Below the pieces are notes generated by a model. It ran no database searches. It was not told the DNA's origin and saw nothing but the letters and a program-made list of their open reading frames with translations. Both the position numbers and the translations under genes were made by a program. A stretch of DNA of 64,000 bases from Prosthecochloris sp. (lineage in GTDB: Bacteria; Bacteroidota; Chlorobiia; Chlorobiales; Chlorobiaceae), in assembly GCA_004028745.1 (NCBI GenBank), contig RAZP01000009.1, forward strand, positions 1 through 64,000, given 5' to 3'. This document shows, one piece after another, positions 36,497-45,208 of the stretch (position 1 is its first letter; the number at the start of each line of letters is the position of its first letter).

Positions 36497-37233
36497 TCAC
36501 CCGGCTGTTCACTCACCACCAGCTGCGAGCGAACCATGGCAACGGCAAAAATACCTGCTGTTTCCGCACGAAGAGTCGAACCACCCAATGAAATTTCACG
36601 AAAGCCTTTTTGGCGGGCGCTTTCGACCTCATCTTCGGTAAAGCCGCCTTCACCACCAACAATAAACAACACATTTCTGCCGGAAAATGATGCCTCCGGA
36701 ATTATTTCCGACGTTTCATAGGGAATCATTTTTATATCATACCCTTCAAGATGGAGCACTTCATCAAAATGCAGCGGCCCGGTAATGTCCGGTAGATAGT
36801 ACCTCTTTGCCTGGCGCAGAGCGGAAACAAGGACTTTTTTCCAGCGTTCCTGCTTCCTGTTTACTTTCTCTGTTTTTGGCAGGGAAACCGTGCGTTCCGT
36901 TATCATGGGAATAATACAGGAAACTCCAAGCTCGGTTGCCTTTTCAAGGAAAAAATCAAACCGCTGTGATGACTTCAGAAGCGACATAGCAACTGTCACT
37001 TTTGTAGATGAGGGGGGAACATGCCCTCTTTCAACAATTGCCGCTGTAAGCCCGCTTTTGCCGATTTTAGAGATATCAGCGGTTATCGACAACCCTTCAC
37101 CGTCGGTAACATGAACAGCCTCACCCACTTTTTTTCTGAGCACCCTGGTAATATGAAAAAATTCCTCTCCTTCGACCGAGAGTGTTCCACCGGAAAGATC
37201 AATCAGGGGAGAAGGTGTATAAAAAAGGCCCAT
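36487..37233 (-). CDS. rsmE: 16S rRNA (uracil1498-N3)-methyltransferase RsmE
   Basis: SPOUT-class methyltransferase for U1498 of 16S rRNA. About 248 residues from the ATG at 37233 (MGLFYTPSPLIDLSGGTLSV); the frame opens earlier at 37275 but without support. N-terminal PUA-like domain (HITRVLRKKVGEAVHVTDGE), then FFLEKATELGVSCIIPMITER, and the knotted SAM site FIVGGEGGFTEDE and SLGGSTLRAETAGIFAVA. The start lies inside the end of comF, suggesting a comF-rsmE-AI-2E operon. Confidence 0.93.
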   Translation of the reverse strand: MGLFYTPSPLIDLSGGTLSVEGEEFFHITRVLRKKVGEAVHVTDGEGLSITADISKIGKSGLTAAIVERGHVPPSSTKVTVAMSLLKSSQRFDFFLEKATELGVSCIIPMITERTVSLPKTEKVNRKQERWKKVLVSALRQAKRYYLPDITGPLHFDEVLHLEGYDIKMIPYETSEIIPEASFSGRNVLFIVGGEGGFTEDEVESARQKGFREISLGGSTLRAETAGIFAVAMVRSQLVVSEQPGEWL

Positions 37234-37264
37234 ATTTTTCTGTTCCTGGTATGCTCCACAGGTG

Positions 37265-37951
37265 TCACGCAGCAAGCGCTATGGTTGCCAGAGAGATATT
37301 GCCGGCTCCGGCTGCCTTAAGCGCTTGTATGACAGCGGCGGCCGTCGAACCGGTCGTGAGGATATCGTCAACAAGCAAAATATCTTCCAGTGCAGCATCT
37401 CCCGATGGCATAAAAGCATCCCTGACGTTGCTCCGCCTTTCCCGAGGCGAAAGACCGGCTTGCGGCCGGGTATATTTCCGGCGAATGACAAGGTCGACCC
37501 GCACTTCTTTCTGAAGAATTGCAGCCGCAGCCCGTGCAATGACTTCAGACTGATTGTAGGTTCGTTCTACAACCTTTAGCCGATGGAGAGGTACAGGAAC
37601 AATGCAGCTGAACTCTTCACCGGCACCGCATCCGGAGATCATTTCTGCGAGACGCGAGCCGAAAAACTTTCCAAGTCTGTGCACTCCCTCGTATTTCATC
37701 GCATGAACAACCTGCTGCAATCTGTCATTTTTATGGAACCGATACAGCGACCAGACTTCTTGGAGACCATTGATTTTCGGGTAGTTGCGCCTGAAAACTT
37801 CCCTGACCGCATAACCGGCGGCATCAGCATCGGCAAAGGCGTCGAACGATGCAAAACACGCTGCGCAGATATCCCTCTCTCCCGAAGCAAGAAGAGAGTG
37901 ACATCCCGTGCAAACTCGGGGATAAAAAAGATGGAGCAACTCGTCAAGCAT
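37265..37951 (-). CDS. ComF family phosphoribosyltransferase-like protein
   Basis: ComF/GntX-type protein of about 228 residues: an N-terminal zinc-ribbon (CTGCHSLLASGERDICAACF) and a C-terminal PRTase domain with the PRPP motif DILLVDDILTTGST near residue 185. Also YNQSEVIARAAAAIL and RKYTRPQAGLSPRERRSNV, typical for the family, which is needed for DNA uptake in competent bacteria. Start chosen at 37951, where AAGGGG precedes the ATG and follows the ROK gene end by 10 nt; the longer frame to 38047 lacks that support. Confidence 0.9.
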   Translation of the reverse strand: MLDELLHLFYPRVCTGCHSLLASGERDICAACFASFDAFADADAAGYAVREVFRRNYPKINGLQEVWSLYRFHKNDRLQQVVHAMKYEGVHRLGKFFGSRLAEMISGCGAGEEFSCIVPVPLHRLKVVERTYNQSEVIARAAAAILQKEVRVDLVIRRKYTRPQAGLSPRERRSNVRDAFMPSGDAALEDILLVDDILTTGSTAAAVIQALKAAGAGNISLATIALAA

Positions 37952-37961
37952 TACAACCCCT

Positions 37962-38954
37962 TCAAACAATAGAGGAAAAGCACAGGGCCGCCGCCCCGTA
38001 TACCCCTGCCCTGTTTCCAAGAGCAGCAGGAACCAGTTCCATGTCATCGTGCATCGACGGAAGCGTTGATTGTTTCATCTGTTCGAATGCAGGAGAAAAA
38101 ATAAGATCACCTGCACCAGCTATACCTCCACCTATAACAAACTTACGGATATCCATCAGCGCCACAACACCGGCGAGACCAACCCCCAGTATGGAACCCA
38201 CCCTGTCCCATACTTCCATGGCAATAGGATCACCCTGGTGAGCGGCCTTTTCAAGGGTTCTCGGCGACAGCTCGCAAAGTTCTTTGCCATGGAACTCTTC
38301 AGACCATACCTCACGCGGATAACGGTGGTAGGTTTCAAGCCCCATGGCGACAATGCCCTTTTTACCGATAAGGCTTTCAACCGAACCTCTTATGCCTGCG
38401 TGAACACTCTTCCCGCTGTAGTCGATTGCCAGACACCCGATCTCACCTGCCGTACCATGTGAACCTCTGTAGAGTTTGCGGCCAAGAATTATCCCGCCCC
38501 CCACTCCGGTTCCCAAGGTTATCATCATAAAATCCCTGAAAGACTTCCCTGCCCCGAAAACCGCTTCGCCACAGGCGGCAATATTGGCATCGTTTTCAAG
38601 GATCAGCGGGCTGTACATGGCATGATCCCTGACGAGAACATTATGCAGTTCACTCTTTAACGGATATCGTTCCCACCCGGGAAGATTAGGCGGATAGCTG
38701 AGGATACCCCTATCACTGTCGACAGCACCGGGGGCTCCGAGCCCGATCCCTGCAAAAAGTTCTTCTCCGATTTGTTCCCTGAACCTGCTGTACATGGAGA
38801 AGACAAGCGATGCAATATGCGTCACGATACCTTCAGGCCCGGCTTCGACCTGTGTAGGGTGCCGCTCATGATCCAGCATACCACCCTCTTCATCGATAAC
38901 GGCAAGTTTAACAGCCGTTCCCCCAAGGTCTACTCCCAATGCCCAGCGTACCAT
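37962..38954 (-). CDS. ROK family sugar kinase (glucokinase-like)
   Basis: Sugar kinase of 330 residues. ATP motif GVDLGGTAVKLAVID at the N-terminus, the substrate-binding LENDANIAACGEAVFGAG (catalytic Asp) and GTGVGGGIILG. The ROK metal-site region is present as HGTAGEIGCL but the downstream CxCGxxGC zinc motif is not seen (IDYSGKSVHAGIRGSVES instead), which is unusual for classic ROK kinases. It lies upstream of comF with 10 bp spacing from the chosen comF start. Confidence 0.87.
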   Translation of the reverse strand: MVRWALGVDLGGTAVKLAVIDEEGGMLDHERHPTQVEAGPEGIVTHIASLVFSMYSRFREQIGEELFAGIGLGAPGAVDSDRGILSYPPNLPGWERYPLKSELHNVLVRDHAMYSPLILENDANIAACGEAVFGAGKSFRDFMMITLGTGVGGGIILGRKLYRGSHGTAGEIGCLAIDYSGKSVHAGIRGSVESLIGKKGIVAMGLETYHRYPREVWSEEFHGKELCELSPRTLEKAAHQGDPIAMEVWDRVGSILGVGLAGVVALMDIRKFVIGGGIAGAGDLIFSPAFEQMKQSTLPSMHDDMELVPAALGNRAGVYGAAALCFSSIV

Positions 38955-38988
38955 TTCTTATTCTCTTTTGAGTTGCGAGACATCAACG

Positions 38989-39789
38989 CTACGCCTTGAA
39001 CGGCCGTATATATTTCCTTTTTGCGGAACTGTTGCCAAAGAAGTTCAGTATCTCATCTACTTCAGGGGTACGCTCGCACTCCTGCTCCACCTTTTTGAGC
39101 GCATTCCCCAGCAGCAGCCCCGACTGGAATATAATCCTGTATACATAACGGATCCTGTCGATCTGTTCCGAAGAGAAACCTCTCCGCTTGAGCCCTACCA
39201 TGTTCAGCCCCTCAAAACGGAAAACCTCGTGACCGCCCGCCATAACATAAGGAGGAACATCGAGGGAAGCTCTTGATATACCTGCGACCATGGCATATTT
39301 ACCGATACGGACAAATTGGTGAACACCGGCAAGGCCACCTACAACAGCGTAATCCTCTACCTCGCAATGGCCGCCGAACTGAACCGAATTCACAATAATC
39401 ACATGGCTGCCTATGACACAATCATGACCTGCATGAACATAGGCCATAATAAGGCTATCTGAGCCGACAACGGTTTTACCGCTTGCCCTGGTACCCCTGT
39501 TAAGAGTTACATACTCCCTGATAACCGTACGGTCGCCGATATGCAGGAAAGTTTTTTCACCCTGAAATTTCAGATCTTGTGGAATAGTTGCAAGGGCCGC
39601 ACCGGCAAAGACCCGGCACTCCCTGCCTAACCGTGCCCCGTCGGCAATCTGCACGTGAGGACCGATCTCGGTTTTGTCCCCGATAACAACGTCATCCTCG
39701 ATAACCGTATAAGGACCGATTGCAACCTCCCTGCCGATCTCAGCCTTCGCACTGACTATTGCTGTCGAATGTATACGAGTGTCCATCAA
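38989..39789 (-). CDS. lpxA: UDP-N-acetylglucosamine O-acyltransferase LpxA
   Basis: First step of lipid A synthesis. 266 residues; left-handed beta-helix of hexapeptide repeats (VAIGPYTVIEDDVVIGDKTE; IGPHVQIADGARLG), with the catalytic His in MAYVHAGHDCVIGSHVIIVN (about residue 125) and the conserved GGHCEVEDYAVVGGLAGVHQ. The C-terminal helical part ends GNSSAKRKYIRPFKA. Start at MMDTRIHSTAIVSAKAEIG (double Met). Confidence 0.96.
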   Translation of the reverse strand: MMDTRIHSTAIVSAKAEIGREVAIGPYTVIEDDVVIGDKTEIGPHVQIADGARLGRECRVFAGAALATIPQDLKFQGEKTFLHIGDRTVIREYVTLNRGTRASGKTVVGSDSLIMAYVHAGHDCVIGSHVIIVNSVQFGGHCEVEDYAVVGGLAGVHQFVRIGKYAMVAGISRASLDVPPYVMAGGHEVFRFEGLNMVGLKRRGFSSEQIDRIRYVYRIIFQSGLLLGNALKKVEQECERTPEVDEILNFFGNSSAKRKYIRPFKA

Positions 39790-39957
39790 TAGCTGTTTTA
39801 CTCATTCAGTTGTTTTAATCCTAAATTAAGCGATTGTTCAGGCATCCCGTAACAGGAGAATACAGAAGCAAGAAGCCAGAATGAGAAAAGGTTAGTCATC
39901 AAGCCGTTTTAACTTTTTACTTTTGAATTTTGACTTTTCTTCCATCTCTTGTCATTA

Positions 39958-40038
39958 GGGCGCCTCTAATTGTCATGAGCCCCGATTGCGTCGGGATGCA
40001 AGGCGAACGGAGCGCAGAATAAATAAATCGAGGTGCCC
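39958..40038. mobile_element. MITE family 1, copy g (81 bp, short form)
   Basis: GGGCGCCTCTAATTGTC at the left and AATAAATCGAGGTGCCC at the right, with the core motif AAGGCGAACGGAGCGCAG between. Flanks ATTA and ACCA do not match. Shortest complete copy in the window. Sits between lpxA and the DUF2723 gene. Confidence 0.78.
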
Positions 40039-40065
40039 ACCATTTTTCAGGATAACTTGAAACGC

Positions 40066-43000
40066 TTAATTCAGGTCAATGTTTTTTTCATCTATCTCTT
40101 CGAAAAGCCGATCCAGAATTTCTTCCGATTCCTTGACACGTCCGACCTCACGCAGGGCAAGGGCCAGAGCATAGTATACCCGTGGGGCTTGCTTGAGAGT
40201 GGTCATGCCGGCACGCCCTTCAAGGTAAGCAATATACGGATCCGCTTTATCCTTTTCATCGAATGAAACATAGAGAGAAACAACCGATGCAGCAACTCCT
40301 GGATCCAGCCTATAACGCTCCAAAGGCAAAACTTCCTGTGATTTATCCAGCGCCTCAATCGCAAGATGCTTTCGGCTTGCTTTACGAAGTACTCCCTTGC
40401 TGTCCCTAACACTGAGCTCCTCATCCGGCTTTTTCGCAAGCTCAACCGCCAAGCTTGCAAACAGGGGCTTGTAATTTCCGCTCAGTCTGCGGGCGGTTTC
40501 CTCTATATAGACTTCCGGATTATTGAGGTGGCGGTAGCGGAACACGCTACAGAGGTTTGTCCAGAGCCGTGAAACCTCGACAAAACCCCCACCTTCTTCG
40601 ATATTTCTCACCGGAACAACTTTGTAGGCAAGACCGTCAAGGCGAAGGTATTCATCAATCCCCAGCAGGTTGTCGCGGCCAACCGTTATGGCGAAATAAA
40701 TCGGGCGCGTGGTGTAATTGTTCATCAGGATTTCATACACGGCAACATCCTGCGGCCGGAGAAACCCCTGTCCCTGATATGTGATAGTCGGCATAATCTG
40801 CCACCGCAACGTGTCGACAAGAGCTTCCGGAACATCGAGGCCCGCTTCTTTATACTCTTTGACAAGTTTCTCCTTTGCTGAACCTGCAGGAAGATCGACT
40901 TCAACCGGCTGTATGGCAACATAGCCGATATCCTTGATCTCTTCATCGCTCAGGCTGAAGGCTATTTTTTTCGCTCCGTTTGGAGAGGTGTTCTTCAACT
41001 GGTCGAGATACCACCCGGTATTGGCAAGACTGAGATTCACAACGCGCACATCGGTTCGGATACCTTCAACCTCCTGCAGGTACCACAGCGGAAACGTATC
41101 GTTATCCCCGTTGGTGAATAGTATGGCATCCTTTTCACAGCTTTGAAGCATGTTCCAGGCCCAGTCCCAGGGCACATAGTTCCCGGAACGGTCGTGTGTG
41201 TGATAGTTGGCATAAAGCATCCTGCCGTCGAGCAACAGAAGACCTGCTGCTACAATGAAAACCACAAGAATTATCTGCTGATTTTTTTCACTGAACTCGA
41301 ACAGCTGCCGAAATATATACCAGATAATCTCAACAACTATACCGATAAAAATGATAATAGCGACAACTATGCAGCCGACATATAGCGGCGGCCAGTTAAA
41401 ATAGAAAGAAACAGCTGCTGCAATTCCCGCTGTAATTAAAAGCCCGATGAAAATTACAAACCCTACTGTCCATTGGTCTATAAGAACAGCTCTACCGAGT
41501 TTCAACCTCTCCTTCAGCCAAGCATAGAGACTTTCCACACCAATGCCGATCCAGATGGCGAAAGCAAAAAAGCTGCCTGTATAGCTGTAATCACGCTCCC
41601 TAGGCTGCGGTTCGGTCTGGTTGAGGTAAACAACGAGTGCCGCGCCGGTCAGAATAAACAGCGCGGTAACAACCGATCCCATCTTCCAGTCGCGCCTAAA
41701 ATGCGAAACTGCTCCAAATACCCCGATAAGGAACGGAAGTCCCCAAAGCTTTGACCAGTCAACCCCGGCTCCCCCAGAGTCATTCTCCCGACCGATAAAC
41801 TGCCATCCGAGATACCGGAGATACATATGATTCAGCTGGTAACGGAAAAAATAGTCTAAGTCGCTGCCGTACTGCTGGTAAAAATACTGATGTACCGGTT
41901 CTTCGGACCAGCGCCGGGGCCATGGGCCAAAATCACCGTATTGCTCGCGGTTCAGGTATGAAAAAAAGGCCTCTGCAGTTGAGGGATTGTTTTCATTGAT
42001 CGAAGGAGAGGCGTTAGCACGAACATAGATAAGCGCATAGGAAGTATAACCGACGATCAGCAGAAGCAGCGACATGCTGAGCGTATGCAGCAGCCTGTAC
42101 CGTCTCACATGAGCATAATAAATGGCATAGACAATTCCACCGATAAGGAGCGTGATCCCCCACCATGAATAGTGCTGTATAAGCACCGGTAACCCCTTGA
42201 TGACTCCACTATAGACCAGGAAAAAAAGACCAACGCTTCCCAGGAAATACCATATAAAGGGTTTAGGAAAATAAAAAAACAAATACGCACCGTAAATAAC
42301 AACAATCACATATAACCATACCGAGTTCATGCTGCCAATAAAAACGTAAGACAACAAGAAAACAACCAGAAATACAATGCTTATCACAGCAAAACCAACC
42401 CAAGATTTCGTCGCGTCACCATAATGTTTAAATGCGTAAAAAGATGGTACTGAGGCAACAACAGTCAAAAGAACAACCAGCACCAAAGCAATAGCAAAAT
42501 CCACAAGAGCTGCCCACTTGGCTGAATCAGCGAGGTCATTCCAATTAGACAACGCTGTTGTAAAGATTTCCCGTTCCCATGTAGATAACCCAACTGCAAC
42601 AAATAAAATAAAAGCTATGCAAGCAACAGGGAGATATAAAATAAAGCTTCCAAAATTCACCTCGTATTTTTTGAAATAATAAATCATGGAAACCGCAAAT
42701 ATAGTCAGAAGACTCAGCAAGTGGACTCCTATCGACAGGCCGATAACATACATGGCGGCCATCAGCCAGCGCTCGCTCCCCTCTTGTGGATCATCCTCAA
42801 ACCATCGCAGGATAAACCAGACAACGAGTGCGGTAAAAAACAGCGAAGGGGCATAAACTTCCGTTTCAACCGCGTTGAACCAGAAACTGTCTGAAAATGC
42901 AAGCGCAAGCGCTCCCACCACTGCACCACCATAAGCCGAAAGCCTTTCAGGGACATCCCATGAATCTGGCTTACTTTTCCTGTACATGACAATCAGGCGA

Positions 43001-43293
43001 AAAATGATCAGGTAGGTAAGCATAACGGTCGCCGAGGCCGACAACGTGCTCAGAAGATTGACCCGGGCACCGATATCCTCAAAAAAGGGAACCATGGAAA
43101 ACAGCCTGCCGACCAGCAGAAAAAGAGGTGCACCCGGAGGATGGGGCACACCAAGGGTGTAGGATGTCGCGATAAACTCCCCGCAATCCCAGAAAGAGAG
43201 CGTCGGGGCCATGGTCATCAGGTATACAGCCTCTATCAGCAGAAACAATGCTACGGCAATACCGCGATGTATCGTCTTGTGATCTATAATCAT
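40066..43293 (-). CDS. DUF2723 family membrane protein with C-terminal TPR-like part
   Basis: Very large membrane protein, about 1075 residues from the ATG at 43293 (MIIDHKTIHRGIAVALFLLI). The N-terminal DUF2723 block has the conserved APTLSFWDCGEFIATSYTLG followed by VPHPPGAPLFLLVGRLFSM and about 15 or more membrane helices; the C-terminal third is soluble and helical. Conserved NGDNDTFPLWYLQE and MNNYTTRPIYFAITVGRDN occur in the middle. The family is thought to be glycosyltransferase-like (GT-C fold) and acts on surface glycans or proteins; this is inference from fold. Confidence 0.85.
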   Translation of the reverse strand: MIIDHKTIHRGIAVALFLLIEAVYLMTMAPTLSFWDCGEFIATSYTLGVPHPPGAPLFLLVGRLFSMVPFFEDIGARVNLLSTLSASATVMLTYLIIFRLIVMYRKSKPDSWDVPERLSAYGGAVVGALALAFSDSFWFNAVETEVYAPSLFFTALVVWFILRWFEDDPQEGSERWLMAAMYVIGLSIGVHLLSLLTIFAVSMIYYFKKYEVNFGSFILYLPVACIAFILFVAVGLSTWEREIFTTALSNWNDLADSAKWAALVDFAIALVLVVLLTVVASVPSFYAFKHYGDATKSWVGFAVISIVFLVVFLLSYVFIGSMNSVWLYVIVVIYGAYLFFYFPKPFIWYFLGSVGLFFLVYSGVIKGLPVLIQHYSWWGITLLIGGIVYAIYYAHVRRYRLLHTLSMSLLLLIVGYTSYALIYVRANASPSINENNPSTAEAFFSYLNREQYGDFGPWPRRWSEEPVHQYFYQQYGSDLDYFFRYQLNHMYLRYLGWQFIGRENDSGGAGVDWSKLWGLPFLIGVFGAVSHFRRDWKMGSVVTALFILTGAALVVYLNQTEPQPRERDYSYTGSFFAFAIWIGIGVESLYAWLKERLKLGRAVLIDQWTVGFVIFIGLLITAGIAAAVSFYFNWPPLYVGCIVVAIIIFIGIVVEIIWYIFRQLFEFSEKNQQIILVVFIVAAGLLLLDGRMLYANYHTHDRSGNYVPWDWAWNMLQSCEKDAILFTNGDNDTFPLWYLQEVEGIRTDVRVVNLSLANTGWYLDQLKNTSPNGAKKIAFSLSDEEIKDIGYVAIQPVEVDLPAGSAKEKLVKEYKEAGLDVPEALVDTLRWQIMPTITYQGQGFLRPQDVAVYEILMNNYTTRPIYFAITVGRDNLLGIDEYLRLDGLAYKVVPVRNIEEGGGFVEVSRLWTNLCSVFRYRHLNNPEVYIEETARRLSGNYKPLFASLAVELAKKPDEELSVRDSKGVLRKASRKHLAIEALDKSQEVLPLERYRLDPGVAASVVSLYVSFDEKDKADPYIAYLEGRAGMTTLKQAPRVYYALALALREVGRVKESEEILDRLFEEIDEKNIDLN

Positions 43294-43357
43294 CAGTGAC
43301 AAGTAACGAGTAACAAAGGAAAAGTCAAAATCGTTGGACCGCTGGTTAGCCAACTGC

Positions 43358-44509
43358 CTACTGTGAACTGCCTACTTTCCTCATGGGCATCAGTTCCTCC
43401 GCCACCTTGTCGGCAAACAGAAATCCTTTCCGAGAGACCTTAATGACACCGTCCCGTATTTCGAGTAAACCTTGCGCTCTGAACTGCTCAACGGTTTCCA
43501 GCACCTCACTGCTGTCTTCATGATAATGCCGCAGATCATCGAGCTTGAGTCCGGAAGAAAGCCGCAGGGAAAGAAAAATCTTCTCATTGATCTGCGCCTC
43601 TTCGGAGAGCATTTCGTTCGACTCCTGGGTTTCACGGGGAGATGCCATATAACGCATTAGACTGCTCACATTTACGCTACGTATCTCCTGCCCTCCGGTA
43701 ATACGAAAAGAATGCGCGGAGGGGCCGAAACCAAGATACGATTCCCTGCACCAGCATCCCAGATTATAACGGGAAAAGAATCCCGGTTTCGAAAAATTCG
43801 AAACTTCATAATGCTCAAAGCCCTCAGTCTCGAGCAGCTCACATGCCCTTGCATACATTGCAGCCTGTGCTTGCTCGTCAGGAAGCGTTACGATGCCTCT
43901 TTTTACGAAACTCTCAAGCCGTGTCCTTTTTTCCAGGGTAAGCATGTATATGGAAATGTGCGGTACACCGCAGGAAAAAGCGGTACGAAGGTCCCGCTCC
44001 CATGCATCCATGGTCTCCCCTTCCGCTCCACAGATCAGATCCACACTGACATTGCCAAACAGGTCCATAGCCTCACCTGTCACCTGCAACGTTTCCGCAG
44101 CCGTGTGCACACGACCAAGCGCCAGGAGCTTTTCAGACATAAAGGACTGAACACCGATGCTGAGACGGTTCACGCCCAGAGAAGCAAAATCATGAAGCTT
44201 TTCAGTGGTAAGATCTTCAGGATTAGCTTCAATGGTAACTTCGGCATCACCGCTTAGCGAAACATGCCGTGAAAGCGTTACAAGCCAGTTTTCCAGAAAG
44301 GAAGCCGGCACTAAAGACGGGGTGCCGCCTCCGAAATGAACGGAGTGAATGGTGCTTCCGTGAACTGCAGCCAAGCGTTCGGCAGTTTCTTTATTGAGCG
44401 CAGAAAAAAAACGCTCCTGAAGATCCTGCCTCGTTACCAGAAAAAAATCGCAGTATGGGCAGCGGCTCCGGCAGAATGGAACATGTACATAGCAATGTAG
44501 CCTTGTCAT
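43358..44509 (-). CDS. hemW: HemW-like radical SAM protein
   Basis: Radical SAM family long annotated as oxygen-independent coproporphyrinogen oxidase; HemW itself acts as a heme chaperone. About 383 residues from the ATG at 44509 (MTRLHCYVHVPFCRSRCPYC). The cluster motif is CRSRCPYCDF, followed by VHFGGGTPSLVPASFLENWL, EANPEDL, and GVNRLSIGVQSF. The C-terminal HemN_C domain is present (AQINEKIFLSLRLSSGL). An in-frame start at 44545 is less likely. The fourth Cys typical of HemN in C-x3-C-x2-C-x-C is absent (CPYCDFF), as in HemW. Confidence 0.92.
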   Translation of the reverse strand: MTRLHCYVHVPFCRSRCPYCDFFLVTRQDLQERFFSALNKETAERLAAVHGSTIHSVHFGGGTPSLVPASFLENWLVTLSRHVSLSGDAEVTIEANPEDLTTEKLHDFASLGVNRLSIGVQSFMSEKLLALGRVHTAAETLQVTGEAMDLFGNVSVDLICGAEGETMDAWERDLRTAFSCGVPHISIYMLTLEKRTRLESFVKRGIVTLPDEQAQAAMYARACELLETEGFEHYEVSNFSKPGFFSRYNLGCWCRESYLGFGPSAHSFRITGGQEIRSVNVSSLMRYMASPRETQESNEMLSEEAQINEKIFLSLRLSSGLKLDDLRHYHEDSSEVLETVEQFRAQGLLEIRDGVIKVSRKGFLFADKVAEELMPMRKVGSSQ

Positions 44510-44602
44510 ACTATCTTCCTGATCAACCATCGTCACCATCAGCATTGATCCGCTTTACGACAAAAAGCGATACGCCCGAAAACAATTCAACAGTTCAACA
44601 AA

Positions 44603-45208
44603 TCAACAGGCATTCAAGAGCACATACTCCGTTATCGCCTGGTAGAGATTATCCGCAACAAACTCAGGTGTGATCCGGCGTTCATGGCACAGTTCTTCCT
44701 CTCCATGACCGGTCCTGACGAGAATAGGCCTGAGACCCGCCCGTAATCCGCACTCAACATCAACCGTCTTGTCACCGATAAAAAACGACTGCATTTTGTC
44801 AACCTCGACACCAGAGGAAAGATAATCGGCCACCGCCTGGTCAACCATGCCGGTTTCAGGCTTCCTGCACCAGGCAAAACGGTCATATTCGGGATGCGGA
44901 TAATCAGGATGGGTAGGACAGTAATAACTACGGTCGAAAGAGGTATTTCTGACTGCAAGCAGCTCATTGAGATACACATGTATATCCTCAACCTGCTCAG
45001 GAGTAACAATACCTTTTGCGATACCGGCCTGGTTGGTAATTATGACGATTTCGTAGCCGGCCTGTTTAGCAAGGGCGATCGCAACATCCGCCCCCTTGAT
45101 CAGTTGAAACTGTTCTCTTGTGGTTACATAGGTGCCTATATCACGATTTATCGTACCATCCCTGTCAAGAAATAAAACCTTTACCTTTCTCACCATACCC
45201 TCATTCAC
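44603..45208 (-). CDS. GmhB-like D,D-heptose 1,7-bisphosphate phosphatase
   Basis: HAD phosphatase of 201 residues: FLDRDGTINRDIG (DxDGT), VIITNQAGIAKG, a zinc-type loop reduced to CPTHPDYPHPEYDRFAWCRKP, and FIGDKTVDVECGLRAG. In lipopolysaccharide synthesis it would remove the C7 phosphate of heptose bisphosphate, though close relatives act on histidinol phosphate. It overlaps the glgA end by 8 nt. Confidence 0.86.
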   Translation of the reverse strand: MNEGMVRKVKVLFLDRDGTINRDIGTYVTTREQFQLIKGADVAIALAKQAGYEIVIITNQAGIAKGIVTPEQVEDIHVYLNELLAVRNTSFDRSYYCPTHPDYPHPEYDRFAWCRKPETGMVDQAVADYLSSGVEVDKMQSFFIGDKTVDVECGLRAGLRPILVRTGHGEEELCHERRITPEFVADNLYQAITEYVLLNAC